Below, in pieces: positions 8,068 to 15,972 of a stretch of DNA of 17,005 nucleotides. The DNA is taken from the NCBI GenBank assembly GCA_030605085.1, contig JAUWBH010000137.1, forward strand, positions 1-17,005, given 5' to 3'. This stretch comes from Promethearchaeota archaeon. GTDB lineage: Archaea > Asgardarchaeota > Lokiarchaeia > Sigynarchaeales > SOKP01. Both the position numbers and the translations under genes were made by a program. The notes below the pieces were generated by a model that had not been told where the DNA came from, searched no databases, and saw nothing but the letters and a program-made list of their open reading frames with translations. Each line of letters starts with the position of its first letter. Within the stretch, counting starts at the first letter, position 1.

Positions 8068-9345
8068 TCAATTAGATTCATTATATTCCTCAATTTCGAT
8101 TTTTTTTATAGTATCTAGAGATCGAATACTAGAAAAAATGTAAATCAATGTTATGGCAATAAACGCTAAAAGGGCGCTAATGAGGAATAGAATAGGTGTT
8201 CCTATAGCATTTGCTAAAGGTCCCGCTAATAAAATGCCTAATGGCATCGCAACAAAAGACAATGTCGTATCAATTGATAAAACTCTTCCTACTTTATCAT
8301 GAGGTACTTTTAAATGGATTATTGTAAAATAGAGTGAACTGATTATTGGCACAGGTAAACCAATTATGGATGAGTAAATCATTAAAAGAGGAATGTTCCC
8401 TGTAGGTGTTGTTGCAAATAATATACTTCCTATAGACATAATAATATAAGCAACATATATCATACGCATTTTATGTTTCCAATTTTTCTTAACAGATGTA
8501 GTAATTCCTCCTATGACCATTCCGATATTATAAGCCATCGAAACCAGTGAAAAAGCGAGCACAGTTCCACCATGATCGACTTTAACGAAATAAGCCACTA
8601 ATGTACCCTGTGGTTGATACAAAAAGTTAAGAATCATAAATGCAATCATCATGCTAAGAAGTCCTGGTATATCATGAATAATATTCACCCCTTCCTTAAA
8701 TGAAGTCCGAAAAGAGTCTCTCTCATGCTTCTCAGGAAGTTTTTTCACACGAGGTATCTTTATTAGTAATAGTGGTATCAATGCTATTAAAAAAGTTATT
8801 ACATCTATCCATAAAGCTTCTTGTACTGTGAAAAAAAGTAATAGAAAACCTCCAACTACAGGTCCAATAACATTAACAAAACTTGTAAAAAGGAAATTAA
8901 TCCCATTGATTCTACTTAACCTATCTTTTGGAACCATAGTTGGAATAATTGCATTCGCAGTCGGCGTATGGAATGCTTGACATGTGCTTCGTATTGCCAC
9001 AAAAATTAACAATATCCAAAATTGCATTAAATTAAATATAAAGAATAAGATTAAAATGAAAGTTGAAAATGCTTGAAGTGAGTCTACCAACAATATCAAT
9101 TTTCTCCTATCATACCGATCTGCAACTATACCAGCAATTGGTGAGAAAATGATCATTGGTATAAAAAAGGTAAATATTGCCGTTGAAATAGCGATTGGAT
9201 CTTGTGTAGTATCAGTTATCCACCACACTAATACAAAAAATACTATGCTTGAACCAAAAATTGAAACTATTTGACCAACCCAAAAAAATAAATAGTTCTT
9301 AAATGTTTTATTATCCAGCTGAATCTCCAAGGTTAACTCACACAA
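8068..9345 (-). CDS. major facilitator superfamily (MFS) exporter
   Basis: An integral membrane transporter of about 12 helices, in the MFS_3-like group that includes drug and siderophore exporters; substrate unknown. Seen: alternating hydrophobic segments throughout, and the signature motif A between helices 2 and 3, GIVADRYDRRK (72-82), typical of proton-driven export. The 425-residue length is normal. The marked start is TTG at 9343-9345. An internal GGAG precedes a CTG at codon 10, so the true start could lie there, and no ATG occurs before the first helix. A perfect 14-bp palindrome lies 26 bases upstream. The gene is the first of the minus-strand run that continues with the broken gene and the TPR gene. 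Confidence 0.85.
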   Translation of the reverse strand: MCELTLEIQLDNKTFKNYLFFWVGQIVSIFGSSIVFFVLVWWITDTTQDPIAISTAIFTFFIPMIIFSPIAGIVADRYDRRKLILLVDSLQAFSTFILILFFIFNLMQFWILLIFVAIRSTCQAFHTPTANAIIPTMVPKDRLSRINGINFLFTSFVNVIGPVVGGFLLLFFTVQEALWIDVITFLIALIPLLLIKIPRVKKLPEKHERDSFRTSFKEGVNIIHDIPGLLSMMIAFMILNFLYQPQGTLVAYFVKVDHGGTVLAFSLVSMAYNIGMVIGGITTSVKKNWKHKMRMIYVAYIIMSIGSILFATTPTGNIPLLMIYSSIIGLPVPIISSLYFTIIHLKVPHDKVGRVLSIDTTLSFVAMPLGILLAGPLANAIGTPILFLISALLAFIAITLIYIFSSIRSLDTIKKIEIEEYNESN

Positions 9346-9371
9346 ATATTTGATAAAGTAGTTAAAAAATT

Positions 9372-9385
9372 AGCTTAATTAAGCT
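9372..9385. promoter_or_regulatory. 14-bp perfect palindrome upstream of the MFS gene
   Basis: AGCTTAATTAAGCT is its own reverse complement. It sits 27-40 bases ahead of the MFS start codon, a position where a repressor such as a MarR- or TetR-type regulator often binds. No regulator gene is adjacent. In such AT-rich DNA a chance palindrome is possible. Confidence 0.3.
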
Positions 9386-9527
9386 TTGCGTTTTTTTATA
9401 AAAAATAATGATGATCTTAATTCTAATAAATTAATATTCTATTATTTTTAAGATTTATATAAGTTTAACATCTAAACTATCTCCATTTTAAAGATAAGTA
9501 CAATTAATTTCAAAAAATTTGAAAAAA

Positions 9528-9680
9528 TCATTTAACTTCATGATATGGTGCTATTCTACAAAAAATGGTATCACCTACTTGAACATTCTCTAAGAAATCT
9601 GAAACCTTTTTGTGACTAATTTTACAAATAAACTCTAATCGCGCTTCCTCTTTTTGTATCCATTCGCAAGAATTAGAACC
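9528..9680 (-). pseudogene. C-terminal fragment of an unknown gene
   Basis: The minus strand encodes an uninterrupted, protein-like stretch of about 45-50 codons: SCEWIQKEEARLEFICKI, then SHKKVSDFLENVQVGDTIF and CRIAPYHEVK, ending at a TGA (9528-9530). No start codon or upstream portion is found. The frame runs into sequence that codes for an IS630 transposase on the other strand, so the 5' part was probably removed when that element inserted or was rearranged. The family is unknown. Confidence 0.45.
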
Positions 9681-9918
9681 GTTTTTAAAAACAAATAAGA
9701 ATCAGCTTGAGCTCATGTTTTTGCCACCCTATTCCCCCGATTTAAACCCAATGGAGTGGTTCTGGAGATTCTTAAGGAAGAAAGTTCCACATAACACCTT
9801 TTTCGGCACTTTTCAAGAATTCCAGCGTGCGTTAATAAAATTTATAATAAAATTTAAATTATCATCACAAGAAATTAAAAGTAGGTGCAGTTATACAAAA
9901 TTATTTAATGCGTTATAA
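9658..9918 (+). pseudogene. IS630-family transposase, C-terminal fragment
   Basis: The signature FLPPYSPDLNPMEWFWRFL of the IS630/Tc1-like DDE transposase C-terminal part is plain, followed by HNTFFGTFQEFQRALIKF and a natural-looking end (SYTKLFNAL, TAA). The same frame extends upstream of the first ATG through HSQELEPFLKTNKNQLEL back to about 9658, so the ATG at 9715 is not a real start. The first two catalytic Asp and about two thirds of the enzyme are missing. The fragment keeps the NPMEWFW part that carries the third catalytic acid. Confidence 0.8.
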
Positions 9919-9995
9919 ATATTATATATATATTCCCATTTTGTAATTCAAGTATTTTTGGAATCGGTCATAAAACAACAAATAAAGATATCTCT

Positions 9996-10214
9996 TTAAA
10001 AGGAAAAGAAAGTGTAATTTTTATAAAACGAGTTTTTCTTAAAAATTTCTAATTCTGAATCAGAAGGTTTTACTGTGCCTGATTTTTTTCCAAACTTCAA
10101 TAAATCCATTAGTCCAGCCAAAATCATCTTCTGTGTCCATTTATCATCAAATGATTTAAAGGCATTACAAATCTTTATATATTGGTAAATTGTTAATAAT
10201 TTAAAACAATTCAA
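9996..10214 (-). CDS. small hypothetical protein, possibly a 5'-truncated remnant
   Basis: A 72-codon frame beginning with a weak TTG. It contains a coherent stretch FDDKWTQKMILAGLMDLLKF followed by GKKSGTVKPSDSELEIF, which looks like real protein, but I do not recognise a family. The frame stays open upstream through FILTEDLHFWKI and into the antisense of the methyltransferase start. The listed start is therefore doubtful, and the gene may have lost its 5' end when the methyltransferase region or the neighbouring IS630 fragment arrived. No ribosome binding site is visible. Confidence 0.4.
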   Translation of the reverse strand: MNCFKLLTIYQYIKICNAFKSFDDKWTQKMILAGLMDLLKFGKKSGTVKPSDSELEIFKKNSFYKNYTFFSF

Positions 10215-10245
10215 TATTTTCCAAAAATGTAAATCTTCTGTTAAA

Positions 10246-11163
10246 ATGAAGTTAGAAAAACAAAACTTAGATTTTTTTATAAATTATATAAAAAAATACC
10301 CTGACATTCTATCTGAGATATTTGAAATATTAGAAAGTTATGACTTGACTAAATTAAATAACTTCTTTGATCCATTAGATTTGTATTATCCATATAAAAA
10401 AACTCCTTTACATAAAGGTTATTTAACTCATAAAGATGAAATTTTAAAAATCTTAATGAGTACTACTATTTTCTTCCCTGAAATTCCACTCGATCCTAAT
10501 CAAGAGATTTTGGATAAAAATTATATCAAAAACACTTTTAATAACACTGCTCCTGATTATGATGCAATTATGAATAAATTTTGGCCAGGACGTAGACAAG
10601 ATAAAATTGATTACTTAAATATAAAAGAAGGTGAAAAAATTCTAGAATTTGGGATTGGTACAGGAATGAATTTTGAATATTATCCTGATAACTGTGAAAT
10701 TTACGGTATCGATTTTGCTCCAAATATGGTAAAATATGCACAAAAAAAAATTGACAAATTAAATAAAAAAAATATTACCATTCAAGTTATGGATGGTTCG
10801 AATATGTCTTTTAATAGTAATTCTTTTGATAAAATCAATTGTGATCAAGCGATTTGTGATGCTCCGAATCCTATAGATGTTTTGAAAGAATTTAATAGAG
10901 TATGTAAGAATAATGGAGAGATTTTCTTTTTTGAACCCTTGAAATCAAAAAATAAGAAAGTTGCCATTTTACAATATATATTTTTCCCTATTGGAAGAGT
11001 TCTAGGTCATGTTTGGATTACAGAATTTCCAATTAAAAAAATTCCTTATAATTCATTTATAGATCTCATATCCCTACTTGAATATGTTCCATTTAAATTA
11101 ATTGAATGTCAAACATTCGATCCTTTTGAGATTGTGCATTTAATAAAGTGTATTAATAAATAG
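10246..11163 (+). CDS. class I SAM-dependent methyltransferase
   Basis: Transfers a methyl group from S-adenosylmethionine to an unknown small molecule or lipid. Seen: an N-terminal helical part of about 90 residues; NNTAPDYDAIMNKFWPGRR (99-117), resembling the entry segment of UbiE-like enzymes; motif I ILEFGIGTG (132-140); an acidic Asp at 156 in YGIDFAPNM for the ribose; D183 in VMDGSNMSF; and CKNNGEIFFFEP (220-231) as the post-motif strand. This is the Methyltransf_11/UbiE layout. The ATG has no Shine-Dalgarno sequence; a TATATA-rich stretch lies near 10173-10182. It is followed nine bases later by the endonuclease III gene, so the two are probably cotranscribed, though no shared pathway is evident. 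Confidence 0.8.
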   Translation: MKLEKQNLDFFINYIKKYPDILSEIFEILESYDLTKLNNFFDPLDLYYPYKKTPLHKGYLTHKDEILKILMSTTIFFPEIPLDPNQEILDKNYIKNTFNNTAPDYDAIMNKFWPGRRQDKIDYLNIKEGEKILEFGIGTGMNFEYYPDNCEIYGIDFAPNMVKYAQKKIDKLNKKNITIQVMDGSNMSFNSNSFDKINCDQAICDAPNPIDVLKEFNRVCKNNGEIFFFEPLKSKNKKVAILQYIFFPIGRVLGHVWITEFPIKKIPYNSFIDLISLLEYVPFKLIECQTFDPFEIVHLIKCINK

Positions 11164-11172
11164 AATTAATTG

Positions 11173-11907
11173 ATGATAGATATTAATAGATTAACAAATA
11201 TTCTTCAGGTCTTATTTAATAAATATCAAGATCAAGAAATTTGGAAAGAGGTTAATGAAACATTAGAGGAAATCGGGGGAAATATTGATAAAAAGGATTT
11301 CTATAATCCTTTTAAACACATAATAATAGGAATTTTAGCGCAAAATACAAGTGATAGAAATTGTGTTCTTGCTTATTCTGGTTTAAAAAAAGCTATAGGG
11401 GATATTAATCCAGAAAATTTGGCTAATGCAAATGAGGATTTAGTTAAAGAAGCCATCCGTTCTGGAGGACTATATAATGTTAAAGCAAAAAGAATAATTG
11501 AAGTATCTAACTATATTTTAAAGACATATAACGGAGATATAAGTTCAATATTAAAAGAATCTACTGAAGAGGCTTTAAAACAATTATTGAAAATTAAAGG
11601 AATAGGAATCAAGACTGCAGAAGTATTTTTGGTGTATATTGGAAAAAGAAAATTATTTCCAATTGATACAAACATAAAAAGAGTTCTGTGGAGAATTGGA
11701 ATTACAAATCAAAAAAATAAATACATCATAATTCAAGAAAAAGTTAAAAAGAACTTAGAAGAGGATAAATTTCAACTTGCTCATGAATTATTGATACGCT
11801 TAGGGAGAGATTACTGCAAAGCTCCTCAGCCAAAATGTAGTGATTGTCCCATCAATGAATTATGTGAAAAAAATATAGAACCATCAAGGAAAAAAAGAAA
11901 AAATTAA
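11173..11907 (+). CDS. nth: endonuclease III (DNA glycosylase/AP lyase, HhH-GPD, 4Fe-4S)
   Basis: Base excision repair enzyme that removes oxidised pyrimidines and cleaves the abasic site. Numbering from the TTG three bases upstream: a helix-hairpin-helix KIKGIGIKTAE with the lyase Lys at 148, the catalytic Asp in PIDTNIKRVLWRIG at 166, and a C-terminal Fe-S loop C216-x6-C223-x2-C226-x5-C232. All the key residues of a bifunctional enzyme are present, so it is probably active. I prefer the ATG at 11173 over the TTG at 11170; neither has a clear ribosome binding site. The C-terminal tail is strongly basic (PSRKKRKN). The length of about 244 residues is normal for the archaeal family. Alternative: a related HhH-GPD glycosylase with a different base preference. 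Confidence 0.88.
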   Translation: MIDINRLTNILQVLFNKYQDQEIWKEVNETLEEIGGNIDKKDFYNPFKHIIIGILAQNTSDRNCVLAYSGLKKAIGDINPENLANANEDLVKEAIRSGGLYNVKAKRIIEVSNYILKTYNGDISSILKESTEEALKQLLKIKGIGIKTAEVFLVYIGKRKLFPIDTNIKRVLWRIGITNQKNKYIIIQEKVKKNLEEDKFQLAHELLIRLGRDYCKAPQPKCSDCPINELCEKNIEPSRKKRKN

Positions 11908-12438
11908 AAATACACTCATTTTGAATTTTCTCTTTTTGACTAAAATTTAAAAATCATAAATTTAAGACCGACAATAATCTTGGCTATATCAATATTATTT
12001 ATGTCGGAAGATATAGAAATATATATTTTGAATAAAAAACGCCTTTTTGTCAATTTTCGATAAGAACATCGATAAATTTGATCATATTTGTAAATTCTAC
12101 TCTTTCCGACTAATTTAGATGTGATATAGACGAGATTTTTGTCATCATAATCTTAAAGATTTTTAATGTTGCATTCATTATTTAAATTTTAAAATACACT
12201 CAAATAAATAAATAAATTTTCTTTGTAAATATTTAGTTTTTTGATCTAAATTAGTGATTGACAAAATTTATTTACAACTTAATTTTTTTCGATTTTGCAT
12301 CCAAGGAAGAAAATATTCAGGTTCCTTTTAAAATCCTTAGCAATTTTTTTCAATTAAAGAGTATGAGCGAACCTATTATCAACTAGCACAAAAAACTCTT
12401 TTTAATCACGAGAGCCAATAATAAAAAATATTATCTGT
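11908..12438. other. 530-bp AT-rich intergenic region
   Basis: No convincing gene on either strand. It contains a T-rich stretch after the endonuclease III stop (about 11920-11937), a 12-bp direct repeat AAAATACACTCA (just after 11906 and again near 12190), and a GTCGGAA (12003-12009) inverted at 12104-12110 (TTCCGAC). It probably includes the left end of the IS66 element and decayed flanking sequence, but I could not identify a terminal inverted repeat. Confidence 0.4.
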
Positions 12439-14093
12439 TTACTCCAGGATGGGCGGAGGCTTAGGCTTTAATAATCCTAATAAACTCAACACCTCGGGGA
12501 TATCTCCTTTAAGTAACGGGATTATGACTTCCTCATAATTAACTTTATTTCTCTTACAGGTATGATACAACGAGAGATGCACGATATACTTTCTCATCAC
12601 CTCGGGGCTAATGAAGTTCCTGGAGATCTTTCACTGGATCACGAAAGGGTGGATTTCGCGTTCTGCAGCGTTATTATCGGGTTGCACACCTTCGTGGTTC
12701 AAGTAGGTGAACAGGCAAGGTCCATACTTCTCAAAACGATGTATTATTCGCTCTATATCTGCATTAGCAGGCCCCTCGTCTTTAATCTCTTGAACGAGCG
12801 CTTTCAATCATTCTTCTGCCTTCGCTGTGCTTATGCGCTGTTCAAGGGGTGTATATACGCTCATGTCACTTCCATCTTTTTTCCACGCTTTCTTGAAAAA
12901 ATCGTTAAATTTCATAGCCTGTCTGCTTGCTTTCTCGCTTTGACTCATGATCTCTTCTAATTTCTCTCGTCTTTCAAATGATAAGGCTTTAGGTTGCTTT
13001 GCAGGACGACCTCGTTTTTTAAGATGGTCGGTAGTAGTCGTCTCTTCCCGTGATTTAAAAATATCATCCCTCTGGAGCTTCTTTGACGCTTTATCGCGTT
13101 TATCCAGTTCCTGCACGCTAATTTTTCTTAATTCCCTTACTACATGCTGCAAACATTTCTGTTGCTCCACATCCCAACTTAATATACGCACTCCAAAAGT
13201 CTGATAGCAAGATGCCCTTGTATTCGTGAAAAATATCTTTCACCGTTTCGCTACCGCGACTTTTAGAGGGCAAATATAAAACGACCTCTGTAGCTACTAT
13301 GACCCAGAGCCACCAATCTTCACCGTCCATCGGAAGTTCTGTCTCATCTACATGAACAAAAGAAGGCTGACCAATGACGGCTAAGTAGGCGTCATAGACT
13401 TCCCATATCTCCTCCTCATATTTCCGAATCCAATCAATAAATGCTGTAATCGTAGGAATACACTCTTTTGTATGAATTATGCGTTCCATAGTGGATCTTA
13501 TCCCTTCCCAAGAGCCTCCTCGTTCTAAACGCTCGTATAACACAAATGCGATCATGCCTAGACCGTATCGAACATTTTTTAGCTTCCCGAAATATTGTGA
13601 AACAATTTTTCCGCAATGAGGACACTTGTAGCGATAGATCACATGTTTCGTGTAAACTAAACGCAATCCTCGTTTTAATTTCTCAAAATCTCGAAGATAA
13701 TGGACATGGTGATCAAAGGACTTGACATCTTTTAGCGACTGTTTACAACCGGACAAGAATCCAAATACCACTCGCGAGTATAATCGAGTTCCTTGGGATC
13801 GGGATTTTTCAAGCCGCCCCATTACCACCTTTCGGCTTACCCGTCCTTTTGTTCTTGGAAGGAGTTGACACCTTCCGATGTTTTCCTACATCTGACCGTT
13901 GTTTTCTCTTTTTCTTGGCGGTATCCTCCTGCAGACATTTATTCTCTTTTCGATACTTTTCGAGATTATCTTTTAATTTTTCTTTCCCTGATTTAACTTT
14001 CAGAAGCTCTTCCTTAAGATGAAGATTTTCTGAGTCCTTTTCTTGTAGTTGCGAGTCTTTAGCTTTTAATTGGTCTTCGTGACTTTTAATCAT
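12439..14093 (-). pseudogene. IS66-family transposase (tnpC type), full length but inactivated
   Basis: Reconstructed by reading across frames. Part 1 (13809-14093) is a coiled-coil N terminus ending GKPKGG. A one-base loss near 13818 leads to NPDPKELDYTREWYLDSCP, and a second near 13748 leads to CKQSLKDVK, restoring a CPVC/CPHC zinc motif. The main part holds HVDET (Asp at 13346-13348), a WWLWV segment and SDFWSAY (Asp at 13199-13201). A third shift near 13175 leads to QQKCLQHVVRELRKI. TGA codons interrupt at 12808-12810 and 12631-12633. The C-terminal part keeps DNNAAEREIHPFVIQ (catalytic Glu at 12661-12663) and ends at the TAA at 12439. No tnpA/tnpB partners are seen, as in the ISBst12-like subgroup. 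All three catalytic acids survive, but three frameshifts and two stops mean no product. Confidence 0.8.
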
Positions 14094-14112
14094 GTTTTTA
14101 TATCTTTTTTTT

Positions 14113-14153
14113 TTGTCGGAATATGTGGCGCAAGAACATGACTATTCCGATAA
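14113..14153. other. inverted repeat upstream of the IS66 transposase
   Basis: TTGTCGGAATA and TATTCCGATAA can pair over 11 bases (one G-T) around a 19-base loop, about 20 bases upstream of the transposase ATG. It could be an end structure of the element or a structure that limits transposase expression. The core GTCGGAA also occurs, inverted, on the far side of the element at 12003 and 12104. Confidence 0.45.
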
Positions 14154-14369
14154 GGAAAATTGAGAATACGAGCCAGAGACCCATATTATAACAAAGCCAC
14201 TAGAAGATATAAATGTTATGTTAGGAGATACTATTTAAGGATCAAAAAACTAAATATTTACTTTTCTTTAATATCTAAAAAAATTTATATCAATTTTTTT
14301 TAGAGTTCTTTTAAATCAATATTATGGGAAATTTAAACTTAAACAATTAACAGATAAATTAAAAATAAA

Positions 14370-15689
14370 CTATAAATTAAAATTTAGTTTTTTTAAATGA
14401 TATTTAATTCTATGTGTTATTAAATGTTTAGACATATGACATACTGTTTTGTGGTATGTACCGTGTTTATCATATGCGATTCCTGCACATCCTCCCCCGC
14501 ATGCAGGCAGAAGAGAACAATTTCTACATTCCTTACTTGTAAGAGGGTCTATTGATAACCAATTATAATATTGATAATTAATTTTAATTTTTCCATTTCT
14601 ATCAATTTTTCCAATCCTATGATCTTTAAGTCCAACAATTCCTTCACATTTATATAAATCCCGAGAGGGATCGATGATATATGCATGATCTGTATAATAA
14701 GTACAATATACATATTTTATAATAGGAGTCATTACTAAACTAAAACCTCTCTTTTCTGCTAATTCCCACAGTGTTGGAAATTTAGCTAATTCATCATCAG
14801 TCAGACAAGATGATCTAAAAGAACAATTCGGACCTGCTCCTGGTATAATTGAAGCAAATCCAATTGATAACCCATTTCCAAACCTTTTTTTAAGGTCTGT
14901 TAGTAATTCCTCTATATGAGCATAGGTTTCTTTGCCAACATCAACTCTAATAAAAAATCTTATTTGAAATCTTTTTAAAAGATCGATTGCATACATTATA
15001 TCTTCATATGTACCTTTGCCATTTTTATATTTCCTCATTTTATCGTGGATTTCTTTTGACCCTGCAAGTGTTATCTGAAAGGTTGGATTATATTTTTTTA
15101 ATCTTTTAATATTTTCTATTGTTATTAAAGTTCCATTTGATACAAAATGCACTTTCAATATAAGGCCTAAATTTTTGATCCAAGGATCTAATGATTCTAA
15201 GATTTTATATACTTGTTTTATGTTAAGTAGTGGTTCACCACCAAAAAAAACGATTGTGATATTCTTGTAATTTCTTTCTATTATTATATTTTTAATGAAT
15301 TTTATAACCAAATTTGAATTTTTGTTATTCATCGTTTTTCTTTTAATCTCACCATTTTTCTCAAAAAAATATTTTTCATAGCAATATGTACATGACATAT
15401 TACAAGCGTAAGATGAGAGAATCGTAAAAAAAGATTTAAAACCATAAAATTTTTTTTTATTTGATAGGCATTTGTAAATTAATCTCTCGTTTGTATTATC
15501 ATCAATTAAAATATTTTCTTCTTTAAGGATCGATAATAATTTCTTATTAATTAAACCATCTTTGAAATTTTTAATTGCATTTAGAGCTTCATTATCTACC
15601 ACAAATGTAGAACCAGATAAAGTATTATAAATGATATGAGAATTCTTATCGTTTAAAGGGAAATATAAATTATAAAATGAAGCTTTCAT
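14370..15689 (-). CDS. radical SAM/SPASM peptide maturase
   Basis: A 439-residue enzyme of the anSME-like group that installs crosslinks or other changes in ribosomal peptides. Seen: an N-terminal peptide-binding-like region with YNTLSGSTFVVD (21-32); the radical SAM cluster C96-x3-C100-x2-C103; FFGGEPLL (148-155), the GGE motif; and a C-terminal SPASM domain with C329, C348, C388-x2-C391-x5-C397-x3-C401 and C417, enough for two auxiliary Fe-S clusters. The length is normal for SPASM maturases. The ATG has no good ribosome binding site. It lies 56 bases downstream of a 25-codon peptide gene on the same strand, its likely substrate. No dedicated protease or exporter is adjacent. All key Cys are present and the frame is intact between two decayed IS66 remnants, suggesting it is under selection. 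Which reaction it performs cannot be told from sequence alone. Confidence 0.88.
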   Translation of the reverse strand: MKASFYNLYFPLNDKNSHIIYNTLSGSTFVVDNEALNAIKNFKDGLINKKLLSILKEENILIDDNTNERLIYKCLSNKKKFYGFKSFFTILSSYACNMSCTYCYEKYFFEKNGEIKRKTMNNKNSNLVIKFIKNIIIERNYKNITIVFFGGEPLLNIKQVYKILESLDPWIKNLGLILKVHFVSNGTLITIENIKRLKKYNPTFQITLAGSKEIHDKMRKYKNGKGTYEDIMYAIDLLKRFQIRFFIRVDVGKETYAHIEELLTDLKKRFGNGLSIGFASIIPGAGPNCSFRSSCLTDDELAKFPTLWELAEKRGFSLVMTPIIKYVYCTYYTDHAYIIDPSRDLYKCEGIVGLKDHRIGKIDRNGKIKINYQYYNWLSIDPLTSKECRNCSLLPACGGGCAGIAYDKHGTYHKTVCHMSKHLITHRIKYHLKKLNFNL

Positions 15690-15722
15690 TTGGATTTTCT
15701 AGAAATTTTTGAATATTAAATT

Positions 15723-15731
15723 AAAAAAAAA
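15723..15731 (-). terminator. T-run between peptide gene and maturase, possible partial terminator
   Basis: On the minus strand nine consecutive Ts follow 15 bases after the peptide stop codon. In archaea such a run alone can stop transcription. A leaky stop here would make many peptide mRNAs per maturase mRNA, as expected for substrate and enzyme. Confidence 0.45.
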
Positions 15732-15745
15732 GATTTTCTGTTTTA

Positions 15746-15823
15746 CTAAATACCAACAATACAGGGAAGAATATACCAAACATTTGTCATATATTCTTTT
15801 AAAATTATTTGTTTAACTTTCAT
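15746..15823 (-). CDS. putative RiPP precursor peptide, 25 residues
   Basis: A 25-codon frame from ATG to TAG. Residues 1-14 are MKVKQIILKEYMTN, a lysine-containing, leader-like part; residues 15-25 are VWYILPCIVGI, a hydrophobic tail with one Trp, one Tyr, one Pro and a single Cys, which would be the core. It has the best ribosome binding site in the window (AAAGGAGTGAT, five bases before the ATG) and a TATAAATA box at the right distance, and it is followed on the same strand by a radical SAM/SPASM maturase. These together are the usual picture of a precursor with its modifying enzyme. The peptide has no clear match to a precursor family I know. The single Cys would permit one thioether link; Trp or Tyr could be sites of carbon crosslinks. 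The chemistry is inference. Confidence 0.7.
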   Translation of the reverse strand: MKVKQIILKEYMTNVWYILPCIVGI

Positions 15824-15828
15824 GATGT

Positions 15829-15839
15829 ATCACTCCTTT
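15829..15839 (-). promoter_or_regulatory. strong Shine-Dalgarno sequence of the peptide gene
   Basis: AAAGGAGTGAT matches the 16S anti-Shine-Dalgarno complement GGAGGTGAT with one base missing, five bases ahead of the ATG. Most other genes in the window have weak or no such site. It fixes the start of this very short gene and implies high translation. Confidence 0.7.
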
Positions 15840-15855
15840 GATATAAATTAAGTAT

Positions 15856-15863
15856 TATTTATA
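15856..15863 (-). promoter_or_regulatory. TATA box of the peptide/maturase unit
   Basis: TATAAATA on the minus strand. A start of transcription about 25 bases downstream would fall just before the Shine-Dalgarno sequence, giving a short leader. It lies directly beyond the end of the IS66 remnant. Confidence 0.5.
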
Positions 15864-15873
15864 ATGTCGTATT

Positions 15874-15972
15874 TTACATTAATGTATCTTTTCTTAAAAG
15901 CTTATCGTAAGTACTTAGTTCTTTGATCATTTGGTTTGTTAAAAGGTTTCTGATTTCACGAAGAATATTCAT
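15874..15972 (-). CDS. 32-codon open frame, doubtful
   Basis: Reads MNILREIRNLLTNQMIKEL and then STYDKLLRKDTLM to a TAA. The composition is protein-like (helical, charged), but there is no ribosome binding site. It overlaps the last codons of the IS66 remnant in another frame, so it may be the frameshifted tail of that transposase. It could also be a second small peptide gene of the maturase cassette; I think this less likely. Confidence 0.25.
   Translation of the reverse strand: MNILREIRNLLTNQMIKELSTYDKLLRKDTLM

Noticed and set aside
12053..12075. TCGATAA repeated twice (near 12057 and 12069) as a possible recombination site
   Set aside because: Too short, and with no partner site or recombinase gene in the window.
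12808..12810. TGA read through as an amino acid (recoding)
   Set aside because: The same gene also carries frameshifts and another TGA, and no intact gene in the window uses internal TGA; decay is simpler.
12562..12960. Plus-strand frame of 132 codons
   Set aside because: It lies opposite the C-terminal half of the IS66 transposase, whose motifs are clear on the minus strand; it has no domain of its own.
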